NCBI GenBank assembly: GCA_910585655.1
Contig: CAJUFW010000041.1
Location: 5,396 to 21,292 of the forward strand
DNA length: 15,897 nt
Direction: 5' to 3'
DNA from: an uncultured Lachnospiraceae bacterium
GTDB lineage: Bacteria; Bacillota_A; Clostridia; Lachnospirales; Lachnospiraceae
Shown here: one piece after another, positions 6,043-14,015 of the stretch
Layout of the letters: the number at the start of each line of letters is the position of its first letter
How positions within the stretch are numbered: the stretch's first letter is position 1
The notes under the pieces: generated by a model
Told to the model about the DNA's origin: nothing
The model's database searches: none
The model's input: only the letters and a program-made list of their open reading frames with translations
Program-made: the position numbers and the translations under genes

Positions 6043-9000
6043 ATGTTTTTCGTGGAGCATTTAAAGACGGAGTACACGGATCATTTGCTGGGAACGGACT
6101 GTGTAAAGCCGCGTTTTTTCTGGCAGCTTACATCGGATGTACGGGGGTGCAGACAGAGCGCTTACCAGATTTTGGTAGAGAGGTTGGATGCTTTTGGCAA
6201 TCCAGCAGAAACGGTCTGGGAGAGCGGACGGGTAGAAGCTGCGGACGGAATCGGAATCCCTTATGAGGGAAAGGCTTTGATTCCGGAGACGGAATATCGC
6301 TTCCGGGTGACGGTTTGGAATGAGGCGGGCGAGCAGGCAGAGGCTTCTTCGATTTTTGAAACCGGTCTGATGGACGAAAAGGGAGAAAAGGCATGGGACG
6401 GCGCCGTGTGGATCGGCGGCGCAAAGGAGGATATGACGTGGTTTCCGCATTATCTGTCTGTGTTTAAGGCTTCCTATGATTTGCAGATTCCAGAGGGCAG
6501 CGCAAAGGCAGGTTTTGTCTTTGGAGCAAATGACGGCCGTCTGCAGAACCGCTATCTGAATTTGTATGATATCGAGTGCAGTAAGGATGAAAGCTATATT
6601 TATGTGGAGACGGATTTATCCGGCTTGTATGCAGAAGAGACAGGCGCAGAGGAAGCGAATGCGGCTGGTGCGAGCGGGAAGGCAATGCTGCATGTCTACC
6701 GGGTAGGCTACCATCCGGACGATCGGGCGGACGTGCCGTTAAAGTCGATGGAGATCGAAGGGCTGACCAGGGAAAACTGCCATCAGACACATACGTATCA
6801 TTTATGGGCAGAGTACGGGATTTTTGACTTTTTCCTAGATGGTACAGCGGCAGAGAATCAGTTGAATAAAATCGATCCGAATGATCCGAGACCGCCGAGA
6901 TTTCGCAGTGCGGGCGTCAATTTAAACCCAGTAGGTGTAGGCAACAATTTCATCAGTTTTCCGCTCGTCTGTGATTTGGGCGTGAAGGTTCCGGCTGGTC
7001 AGAAGGCTGCGCTTTCTCATGTGACAGTGCGGAATTTCCGGACGCCATGTACGGCTTTGTATGAGGAGACGGAAGCGGCAGTAATGTGCGACGGTGGTGC
7101 AGAAGGGTATTTTGCGGTAAAGGATACCTCTAAAAATGGCGTGCCGATGCTGCGTACGGAGTTTGAAGCGGAAAAGGAAGTGCAGAAAGCCAGACTGTAT
7201 ATTACAGCCAGAGGGGTATACGAGGCATATTTGAACGGGGAACGGATTGGCGACGATTGGTTTAATCCAGGGCTGACCCAGTATAACAAAACTCATATGT
7301 ATCAGACCTACGATGTGACCAGGCAGGTGAAAAAGGGCGCCAATGCGTTTGGTGTGATGTTAGGAGAAGGCTGGTGGAGCGGTTCGATTTCCTTTACCGG
7401 ATCGAACTGGAACTTCTTTGGCGATCGAAGCTCTTTCCTGGCAAAGCTGGTTGTCACTTATACCGACGGGAGCAGCCGAACCGTGACTACTGAACCGGAA
7501 CACTGGAAGCTGACGACAGACGGTCCGATTCGTTTTAGCGGCTTTTTCCAGGGCGAAGTCTGTGATACGACAAAGGACACTCTGGTAGAGGGCTGGACGG
7601 AGCCAGGCTTTGACGATAGCGCCTGGAAGCAGGCGGCGGAAGTAACGTTAAGCCCGGATAACGCTTATATGGGAACGAAGGTGCGTCATACGCCGTTTGG
7701 GGATGATGTGGAAAAAGTGGAGTATGACGAATGGAAGTTGATCGGACAGGTTGGTCCATGCGTCAAGACCAGTACCGTGCTGACGGCGCGTTCGATTTCG
7801 GAGGTGCGTCCGGGTGTGTTCCTTTATGATATGGGGCAAAACCTGGCTGGCGTGCCGCGTATCCGTATTGCAGACGGGAAGCCGGGGCAGCGTGTGACAC
7901 TCCGATTTGGGGAAATCACCTATCCGGATATGGAAGAATACAAAGGTCATGAGGGAATGTTGATGTTGGAAAATATCCGTGGCGCTCTGGCGCAGGATCA
8001 GGTTATCCTCAAAGGCGGCGAGCAGGTAATTGAGCCGAAATTTACCTTCCATGGATATCAATATATTGAGATTACCGGAATCGAACAGGCGCTTCCGTTA
8101 GAAGCGGTTGAAGGTGTGGCAATCAGTTCCGTACCGGAGCTGTCCGCGTCCTATCGTTGCTCGAACGAGGAAGTCAACCAGCTTTGGAGTAATGTTAGCT
8201 GGTCGCTACGGGATAATTATATTTCGATTCCAACGGATTGCCCGCAGAGAAACGAGCGGATGGGCTGGTCAGGAGACTTGTCCGTATTTTCCAGAACGGC
8301 GGTTTATATGGCAGACAGCGCAGGATTTTTGCAAAGGCATATGATAGCGCTGCGGGATACGCAGGCAGAGAACGGACGGTTTGCCGATATCGCTCCTTTA
8401 GGCGGCGGCTTTGGCGGCGTGCTTTGGGGAAGCGTCGGAATTACCGTACCGTGGGAAGCATATCTGCAATACCGTGATTTAGATATGCTGCAGGCGCAGT
8501 ATCCGGCGATGAAGCAATATCTGGCATTTTTGGATACCCGGATTGATCCGGAAACCGGGATTTTAAACGAAGGACCGTTGGGAGACTGGTTAGGACCGGA
8601 ATACTCCAACAACGAGCCGGCTTTTCTTTGGAGCGTGTACCATGCCTATGACCTATGGGTAATGGCTCAGACGGCACAGGTATTGGGCTATCCGGAGGAT
8701 GAGGCTTACTACAGAGAAAAATACAACGAACGTAAGGCATTTTTTAACAAAACGTATGTCGATCCGCAAACCCACCGCACGACTTTTTCCAGTGAAGCAG
8801 CGATGTTAGGCAACCGAGTAGCGCCGATGATGGCTCCGGCAGCCAGTCCGAATCCGAAGCAGCTTCCAAGCGGACGCTATCAGATGGATACGCAGACGTC
8901 GTATGCCGTTCCTTTGGCGCTTGGTATTTTTGCGGAAGAGGTCGTGGAAGATGCGGTGCGCTATTTGACAGAAGCCTGCGCCCGTGAAAACATTGACAAC

Positions 9001-9624
9001 GATGGCGTGACAAGACCGCCGTATTCTCTGATGACCGGATTTATCGGAACGGCGTGGATCAGTCAGGCGCTTTCTGCCTATGGTAAGGATGCAGAGAGCT
9101 ATCGTCTGCTGCAGGCAGGGGACTATCCGTCCTGGATCTATTCCATTCGCCAGGGCGCGACTACGATTTGGGAACGGCTGAATTCCTATACGAAGGACAA
9201 TGGTTTTGGTGGCAACAACAGTATGAATTCCTTTAATCATTATTCATTCGGAGCGGTTGCGTCCTGGATGTGTATGTATTCGCTGGGAATCAAGAGAGAA
9301 GAGACGGCGCCGGGCTTTACGCATTTTACGATGTGTCCGACTCCGGACCCGGACGGAACGATGACTTGGGCAGAGGGCTTTTGTGATACAGTCAGCGGCA
9401 GGGTAGAAAGCCGCTGGGAAAAATGCGGGGAAGGCTACCGCTATCAAATGACGATTCCGGCAGGAACGACTGCCAGTCTGCGTCTGCCTGCAAAAGCAGA
9501 ATCAGTGATTTTAGAGGGCGGACAGCCGGTCGGAGAGGCAGAAGGTATCCGGGAAACCGTCGCTCAGCCGGGGCGCAGATGCTTTGAAATCGGTTCCGGA
9601 AGCTATGAATTTTTTGTAAAATAA
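6043..9624 (+). CDS. Alpha-L-rhamnosidase, glycoside hydrolase family 78 (cytoplasmic)
   Basis: This 1193-residue enzyme hydrolyses terminal alpha-L-rhamnose from glycans or glycosides by inversion. Domains in order: an Fn3-like N-terminal domain (about 5-110), an inserted beta-rich region (about 115-350), a Bac_rhamnosid_N-like beta domain around VYEAYLNGERIGDDWFNPG (about 370-550), a Bac_rhamnosid-type domain around LYDMGQNLAGVPRI (about 580-690), the (alpha/alpha)6 catalytic barrel (about 705-1085), and a C-terminal beta domain. The catalytic signature TDCPQRNERMGWSGD gives Asp732, Glu738 (expected general acid) and Asp745; TTIWERLNSY gives Glu1044 (expected general base). There is no signal peptide, so it acts inside the cell on imported short glycosides. 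It is longer than many family members because of the N-terminal insertion. The start has GAGGAGG upstream. The sensor/AraC regulator gene follows after 28 bp, suggesting an operon. Confidence 0.94.
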   Translation: MFFVEHLKTEYTDHLLGTDCVKPRFFWQLTSDVRGCRQSAYQILVERLDAFGNPAETVWESGRVEAADGIGIPYEGKALIPETEYRFRVTVWNEAGEQAEASSIFETGLMDEKGEKAWDGAVWIGGAKEDMTWFPHYLSVFKASYDLQIPEGSAKAGFVFGANDGRLQNRYLNLYDIECSKDESYIYVETDLSGLYAEETGAEEANAAGASGKAMLHVYRVGYHPDDRADVPLKSMEIEGLTRENCHQTHTYHLWAEYGIFDFFLDGTAAENQLNKIDPNDPRPPRFRSAGVNLNPVGVGNNFISFPLVCDLGVKVPAGQKAALSHVTVRNFRTPCTALYEETEAAVMCDGGAEGYFAVKDTSKNGVPMLRTEFEAEKEVQKARLYITARGVYEAYLNGERIGDDWFNPGLTQYNKTHMYQTYDVTRQVKKGANAFGVMLGEGWWSGSISFTGSNWNFFGDRSSFLAKLVVTYTDGSSRTVTTEPEHWKLTTDGPIRFSGFFQGEVCDTTKDTLVEGWTEPGFDDSAWKQAAEVTLSPDNAYMGTKVRHTPFGDDVEKVEYDEWKLIGQVGPCVKTSTVLTARSISEVRPGVFLYDMGQNLAGVPRIRIADGKPGQRVTLRFGEITYPDMEEYKGHEGMLMLENIRGALAQDQVILKGGEQVIEPKFTFHGYQYIEITGIEQALPLEAVEGVAISSVPELSASYRCSNEEVNQLWSNVSWSLRDNYISIPTDCPQRNERMGWSGDLSVFSRTAVYMADSAGFLQRHMIALRDTQAENGRFADIAPLGGGFGGVLWGSVGITVPWEAYLQYRDLDMLQAQYPAMKQYLAFLDTRIDPETGILNEGPLGDWLGPEYSNNEPAFLWSVYHAYDLWVMAQTAQVLGYPEDEAYYREKYNERKAFFNKTYVDPQTHRTTFSSEAAMLGNRVAPMMAPAASPNPKQLPSGRYQMDTQTSYAVPLALGIFAEEVVEDAVRYLTEACARENIDNDGVTRPPYSLMTGFIGTAWISQALSAYGKDAESYRLLQAGDYPSWIYSIRQGATTIWERLNSYTKDNGFGGNNSMNSFNHYSFGAVASWMCMYSLGIKREETAPGFTHFTMCPTPDPDGTMTWAEGFCDTVSGRVESRWEKCGEGYRYQMTIPAGTTASLRLPAKAESVILEGGQPVGEAEGIRETVAQPGRRCFEIGSGSYEFFVK

Positions 9625-9652
9625 CTAGATGCCTGGAAGGAGTGTGAGGCAG

Positions 9653-11365
9653 ATGAGATTGCCATGGAGGAAGGAGAGCATCCGGGTGCAGTGGCTGATT
9701 TCTTATCTTGCCTTGCTGCTCCTTCCTTTTTTGTTTGGAATTTTAATTTATGTTTTTTCTATCAATGTGATTCAGAAAAAGGTAGGAGAGGTCTGGGCGC
9801 AGTCCATGGAGCGGACAGAGGCAGTGATGGAAGGAACCTTTGATACCATCGGCAAGATGGGAAATTCTATCTTAAACAGCAGTGGAGCGAAAGCCTTGTT
9901 CCATGAAAATCTGGCAGGCAGCTATGATTTAAACCAACGTGTCAATTTAAGCCAGTTAAAAGATGCCGTTTCCAATGCGCTGATTTCCAATGATATGATT
10001 GATGAACTGTATGTGTATTTTCCGCAGACGGGACATATTTTAAATAATAAAAGTGTGTTTTTTGCAGAGGACGAGGGGATGTTTCAATATTGGTTCCACA
10101 GCAGTAAGGAACAGCTTTTTGGGGAACTGGGTGACTCTCTTTATCAGACCGTGCATCTTGTAAAGCGGGGAAAAAGTAGCCGCTTGGTTTTTACAACGTG
10201 TACGGCGCCGACCGCTTCCCTAGAGGAACAAGAGGCTGTGATACTGGTCTATCTGTATGCGCCAAAATTGCGGGGAATGTTAGAGGCGGATGGAATTTGG
10301 ACCATGCTTTGGCAGGAAGGGGATTACCTGTCGTATGGAGAAGAGCAAAAGGATTTGGAAGACTGGGAAGAGACTTGGGAGAGCTACCGGGAGAACAATG
10401 CGCCGACAGGGACGGAGCAAGTTCTACAGGTCTACAATAACCAAAATAACGGCAGCTATATGTTAGAACTTCCAATGCAGCGGTATCATCTGTCTATTTT
10501 TCAGGTGATTCCAAAGGAACAGTATTTAAGCGATATAAAACGGGTTCTCTGGCTTCTGGCAGGATATGTGCTGATTTGCCTTGTGGCAGGCATCGGGCTG
10601 GCTTTTTATTTTTTAAAGAGAAATTACGCACCGGTCAAAGAGCTTTTAAGTCTGACCCGGAAGATGAACCGACGGGGAGAAGAGGGGGCGGAGTTCGTTC
10701 AGATCCGCAAGTTGGTGGAAACGTTGTTAGAGCGGTATTTCGAGGGGCAGCAGGAGAGCATGGAGCAGCTTAGCACGCAAAAAAGCATTTGCTTTTACCG
10801 GTTGCTGCATGGAAAAAATAAATACAGTTCGATCAGCGAGGAGGATTGGCAGACGATCCAGGAACATGTGCCAGGCGGGCAATATCTGCTGTATTCCATC
10901 AATTTGGAACAGGTGAAGGGGGACTGGGAACACAGTGAAAGTGAAATGATTCCGGAGGAGGTAAGGAAGCTTTTATATTTTGTAGTAGAAAACGTAGCGG
11001 AGGAATTGCTTTCTGAAAACTGGCATTTTTACGGGGCAGCAGTATTGGAGTCCTATGTTTTTTTGCTGAATGGAGGGGATAAGAAAGGCTATGAAAACCT
11101 GAAAAACATTTCCAGACAGATCGATCGTTTTTTGCAGCAGCATTACGAGGTAGTGATGTCTTTTTCCATCAGCAGCGTCCATACAGGTCGCGAAGGGATT
11201 CAGGTATGCTGGCAGGAAATCGTGGCGTTAAACCAGTACCGGGAAAAAACAGGAGAACCTGTTTCTGTTTTATTCTATGGGAATGGGAGAAGGAAGAGAG
11301 AAAACGGCAGAAGGTCGAGTCGGAGAAAAAAGAGGCGCCGCAAAAGAGTCTGGCAGAGCAGGTAG
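9653..11365 (+). pseudogene. Membrane sensor part of an AraC-type regulator, cut off by a frameshift
   Basis: From the ATG at 9653 (AAGGAG 10 nt upstream; an earlier ATG at 9629 has no such site) the protein starts with a membrane segment (about residues 13-37). An extracytoplasmic sensor domain follows (about 38-295), then a second membrane segment (about 296-318) and a cytoplasmic linker. This is the layout of two-TM AraC regulators common in Lachnospiraceae and Paenibacillus, which end in an AraC DNA-binding domain. Here the frame continues into an arginine/lysine-rich tail with no family resemblance and stops at 11365, while the AraC domain follows in the -1 frame. One extra G in the GGG at 11279-11281 would join both into a protein of about 675 residues. 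It could be a real mutation, a programmed shift or a sequencing error in a G run. Confidence 0.8.
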
Positions 11366-11679
11366 CGGCATATATTGAGGAGCATTATACCGATAAACTT
11401 TTATCAGGCGGAATGCTGGCGGACAAGTTTGGTCTAAGCCAATCAAACCTGACGCAGAAGTTTAAGAGAAAAAAGGATATCGGTGTTATGGAATATATTG
11501 ATTATGTACGATTGGAAAATGCTAAAAAGCTTTTGGAAGAAGGTTATACGGTGAATGAGACGGCGGATAAGGTAGGCTATTATAATACGCGTCCGTTGAT
11601 TCGTATTTTCCGGGATATCGAAGGGGTTACTCCGGCAGAATATCGTTCGATGATAGCAGGGAAAGGCGGCAGAGAGTAA
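11206..11679 (+). pseudogene. AraC-type helix-turn-helix domain, frameshifted C-terminal part of the same regulator
   Basis: The frame is open from 11206, but real similarity to the regulator probably begins at about 11281 (EWEKEERKRQK...), directly after the break. From about 11355 to 11660 it encodes a complete AraC/XylS DNA-binding domain: a first helix-turn-helix around LADKFGLSQSNLTQKFKRK, then YVRLENAKKLLEEGYTVNETA and a second helix-turn-helix ending in GVTPAEYRSM. The last is the hallmark end of this family. On its own it lacks the sensor and a convincing ribosome binding site, so it is best read as half of one gene with 9653-11365. The intact protein would be expected to control the rhamnosidase and/or the solute-binding protein in response to an extracellular sugar signal. 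The gene ends 223 bp before the lipoprotein start. Confidence 0.8.
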
Positions 11680-11902
11680 ATACGGATTTTTAACGTTTTT
11701 TTGGTTCTTTGCTGGGAAAATGCCGGGAACAGGGCGTTTTTACGCTGCTTTTATAAAGCATAAAAAATCAAACATAGTAAAATTTCTTCTTACGTGATAG
11801 GCTGAAAGCGTCAAGCGGAGAAGCGTTCCTTGGGAGGAGCGTTTGTGTTCCGCGGGACAGGAGGATTCCAGTAAAAAAGAAAAGAGAAAAGGAGAGAGAA
11901 AA
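11680..11902 (+). promoter_or_regulatory. Upstream region of the solute-binding protein gene
   Basis: This 223-bp gap has no convincing sigma-A promoter; a TAAAAT at 11778-11783 lacks a matching -35, which fits dependence on an activator. AAGCG occurs three times within about 22 bp near 11808-11826. An 8-bp hairpin with two wobbles (AGCGTTCC / GGAGCGTT, loop TTGGGA) follows, without a T run. The gene's Shine-Dalgarno is AAAGGAGAG at about 11888-11896. Confidence 0.35.
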
Positions 11903-13615
11903 ATGAAAAAGACAAAATGGTTGGCGTTGCTGCTTTGCTTGGTGATGGTATGCTCACTGGTTGCCTGTGGTTCTAAGGAAAACAAGAACGACAGTAAGAC
12001 ACCTACAAATACGAATGATAGTGAAACCAACCAGGACAGCGAAAAAGACAAAACAGACGATGTTGAAGACAGTGATAATCAGGGGGATGCTTCTGATACC
12101 GGCAATGAAAATGCGAACGGGCTGCCACTTGCTGAGACAGTAGAAGAACTGAGCTTTTGGATTTCCAGAGATTATCAGTATCTGGACGATATCAACGATA
12201 TGTCGTCGATTCAGGAGCTGGAGAAGAGAACGAATGTCCATATTAACTGGAATATTGTCAGTTCTAATGAAGCCAGTGAGAAATTTGGTCTGATGCTGGC
12301 GTCAGGTTCCATTCCGGATATGGTAAGAATGAATAACGTAACTTATCCGGGTGGTTTGGAAAAGAGCGTGGACGACGGCTTGTTTCTGGATGTCACCGAT
12401 TTGGTGGATCAGTATATGCCAGCCTATAAAGGATGGTTAAACAGCGATCCGACTCTGGCAAAAGGAACAAAGACCGACTCCGGTCGTCTGGTCGGTATTT
12501 ATACTTTAAACGGTGATAACGACGGTATGGGCAAGGAAATGGCATGGGACGGTATTCTGGTGCGGAAAGACTGGCTGGATCAGATGAATATGGAAGTACC
12601 GGAAACGATTGAAGAATGGCACGCGGCTCTCAAAGGCTTTAAGGAGCAGTTTGGCGCGGAGGCTCCGTTGATGATCGGATCCGACGGTACAATGCTGTTT
12701 GGCGCGTTTATGACAGCATATGGAATCTTGCCGGAGTTTTTCCAGGTAGACGGAACGGTAAAATTCGGACCGGCAGAGCCAGGCTATAAAGACTATGTGC
12801 AGATGATGCGGGATTGGTATGCAGAAGGGTTAATCGATCCGAACTTTATGACCAATGATGCAAAGATAGCTGCTTCTAATGATTATATGGGGACAGGCAA
12901 GGCTGGCGCCGGAGCTTCTTTATGGGGTTATGCGGCGGATCTGCTTAATACCGATTATCATTTTAACGACGATGAGAATTTTTATCTGATTGGGGCAAAG
13001 AATCCTGTCCTGAATAAAGGTGATAAATCCTACTCCGGCTACAATGGAAGCGCGATTGGTTCTCCGATTATTATTTCTGCAACCTCTAAAAATCCGGAGC
13101 TGGCATGTCGCTGGCTGGATTACCTCTATACCGAGGAAGGTATGATTTTGAACCAATACGGAATAGAAGGAGTTACTTATACCGAGGATGAAAACGGATA
13201 TCATTTTACAGACTGGATTTTAAAGGGCGATAATGAGGTTGGAATCGTTGGTTCTGACGCTTATCATTACCATATGTTGGGAACTGCTTCCTTTGGCTGG
13301 TATAACTGGGGTCGTTTCTTCTCTATGTTTGAAGGAAACGATGAGGCGATGATGTGCAGCCAGCCGGTATGGGATCAGGATTCTACGGAATGGGTGATTC
13401 CGGCGCAGGTATCTATGACCGAGTTAGAAGGAAACGAGTACAACTCTTTGTATACAGCGATTGGAACTCTGGTAGACGAACAGACCGTCCGTTATATTAT
13501 GGGCTCTGAATCAATGGATACTTGGGACAAGTTTATGGCAGATCTGGAAAGCTATGACCTGCAAAGATGTATTGATATTCAGCAGGCGGCATTGGATCGC
13601 TATAATGCAAGGTAA
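11903..13615 (+). CDS. Carbohydrate ABC transporter substrate-binding lipoprotein (LipO/YtcQ-like)
   Basis: This is a 570-residue protein. I chose the ATG at 11903 because AAAGGAGAG precedes it and a lipoprotein signal follows at once: MKK, a hydrophobic core, and the lipobox LVAC with Cys22 as the lipidated residue. Residues about 23-73 form a low-complexity linker rich in D, N, S, T and E that tethers the domain to the membrane. From about 74 on it reads as a family 1 extracellular solute-binding protein (SFWISRDYQYLDD, ELEKRTNVHINW, LASGSIPDMV, VRKDWLDQMNMEVPETIEEW). It would capture oligosaccharides for import by LplB/YtcP-type permeases, but no permease or ATPase gene adjoins it and a strong terminator follows. 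Being next to the rhamnosidase and its regulator, rhamnose-containing glycans are the likely ligands (inference). Confidence 0.9.
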   Translation: MKKTKWLALLLCLVMVCSLVACGSKENKNDSKTPTNTNDSETNQDSEKDKTDDVEDSDNQGDASDTGNENANGLPLAETVEELSFWISRDYQYLDDINDMSSIQELEKRTNVHINWNIVSSNEASEKFGLMLASGSIPDMVRMNNVTYPGGLEKSVDDGLFLDVTDLVDQYMPAYKGWLNSDPTLAKGTKTDSGRLVGIYTLNGDNDGMGKEMAWDGILVRKDWLDQMNMEVPETIEEWHAALKGFKEQFGAEAPLMIGSDGTMLFGAFMTAYGILPEFFQVDGTVKFGPAEPGYKDYVQMMRDWYAEGLIDPNFMTNDAKIAASNDYMGTGKAGAGASLWGYAADLLNTDYHFNDDENFYLIGAKNPVLNKGDKSYSGYNGSAIGSPIIISATSKNPELACRWLDYLYTEEGMILNQYGIEGVTYTEDENGYHFTDWILKGDNEVGIVGSDAYHYHMLGTASFGWYNWGRFFSMFEGNDEAMMCSQPVWDQDSTEWVIPAQVSMTELEGNEYNSLYTAIGTLVDEQTVRYIMGSESMDTWDKFMADLESYDLQRCIDIQQAALDRYNAR

Positions 13616-13656
13616 TACACAATAGAATCATTTTGCCGGACAGTTTTATTGCATAG

Positions 13657-13690
13657 CCGTCAGGTCGTGGTTTGCGACCTGACGGTTTTT
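13657..13690 (+). terminator. Strong intrinsic terminator after the solute-binding protein gene
   Basis: CCGTCAGGTCG (13657-13667) and CGACCTGACGG (13675-13685) form a perfect 11-bp stem with the loop TGGTTTG, followed by TTTTT. It closes the sugar-utilisation unit and insulates it from the ABC-F leader, whose promoter begins two bases further on. Confidence 0.93.
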
Positions 13691-13691
13691 C

Positions 13692-13720
13692 TTGACACAT
13701 CTGTCAATCTGCTTTATACT
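13692..13720 (+). promoter_or_regulatory. Consensus promoter of the ABC-F leader with inverted repeat over the -35
   Basis: TTGACA (13692-13697) and TATACT (13715-13720) are spaced by 17 bp, a near-perfect sigma-A promoter. The -35 is one arm of the inverted repeat TTGACA-CATC-TGTCAA (13692-13707), which could be an operator for a repressor or just chance. Transcription would start near 13727, giving a leader of about 290 nt before the ABC-F gene. Confidence 0.8.
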
Positions 13721-13742
13721 AAACACAAATGAGAGAAAGGGT

Positions 13743-13763
13743 CATACAGAGAATAGCTGTATG
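13743..13763 (+). promoter_or_regulatory. Leader hairpin 1 (anti-antiterminator candidate)
   Basis: CATACAG (13743-13749) pairs perfectly with CTGTATG (13757-13763) around a seven-base loop. The 5' arm plus loop, CATACAGAGAATA (13743-13755), can instead pair with TATTCTGTGTATG at 13902-13914 (12 of 13 bases) or more weakly with TATTCTGTG at 13843-13851, so it looks like one half of an RNA switch. Confidence 0.55.
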
Positions 13764-13823
13764 TACGGTGAGGGTCATGTTGATTTGATAGCTTTTGGCA
13801 ATAAATAGCAGGAGGAATTTACC

Positions 13824-13943
13824 GTGGAAGCTTTATGCGGTATATTCTGTGCGCCAAGCTATCTGAACAACGAGCTTTGCCTACATGAGGCTTTATTAGG
13901 GTATTCTGTGTATGGCTTTTTTGCGTGGAGCATAAAAGGCTGA
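13824..13943 (+). CDS. 39-residue leader peptide upstream of the ABC-F gene
   Basis: A perfect AGGAGG (13810-13815) lies 8 nt before a GTG that opens a 39-codon frame ending in TGA at 13941-13943. The peptide starts MEALCGIFCAPSYLNNELCL when the GTG is read as Met, and ends hydrophobic/aromatic (VYGFFAWSIKG). It resembles no enzyme or structural protein and is short, Shine-Dalgarno-rich and followed by an ABC-F resistance-type gene, the classic place for a regulatory uORF. Its codons 7-10 overlap one of the alternative pairing segments, and codons 19-33 overlap the terminator hairpin and its T run, so ribosome position on this ORF would decide which RNA structure forms. The frame is the same as that of the ABC-F gene, separated by this single TGA. 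Translation is inferred from the ribosome binding site. Confidence 0.7.
   Translation: MEALCGIFCAPSYLNNELCLHEALLGYSVYGFFAWSIKG
13879..13922 (+). terminator. Putative attenuator terminator inside the leader ORF
   Basis: GCC+TACA (13879-13885) pairs with TGTA+GGC (13909-13912, 13914-13916), with one bulged T and about 20 bases in the loop, followed at once by six T (13917-13922). The 3' arm is also part of the segment 13902-13914 that can pair with 13743-13755, so terminator and long-range helix exclude each other. The stem is modest, as in regulated attenuators, and its strength needs folding energies I cannot compute. Confidence 0.5.
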
Positions 13944-13966
13944 TTGCTGGCGGACAGAATCAGGAA

Positions 13967-14010
13967 CCCTCCTGCTGAAAAACGGAACTTATTTGAAAAA
14001 ACAGGGAGGG
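13967..14010 (+). promoter_or_regulatory. Hairpin able to sequester the ABC-F Shine-Dalgarno
   Basis: CCCTCCTG (13967-13974) is complementary to CAGGGAGGG (14002-14010), with eight pairs and one bulged G, and the latter contains the ribosome binding site of the ABC-F gene at 14016. Folded, it would hide the site. This adds a translational layer to the transcriptional attenuator upstream. Confidence 0.55.
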
Positions 14011-14015
14011 ATTTT

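Noticed and set aside
6061..9447. Several long minus-strand frames (up to 144 codons) inside the rhamnosidase gene
   Set aside because: They are antisense shadows of a strongly coding gene, rich in Arg, Pro and Ser, with no recognisable domains.
11220..11281. Programmed -1 frameshifting at the A-run in the regulator gene (near 11243-11249)
   Set aside because: The run does not form a proper X XXY YYZ heptamer in the used frame, and shifting there would insert an unlikely Cys/Phe-rich stretch. The break fits better at the later GGG.
13729..13788. A 19-codon ATG frame starting almost at the predicted transcription start of the ABC-F leader
   Set aside because: It has no Shine-Dalgarno and would have to be translated leaderless. 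The hairpin in the same place explains the sequence better.
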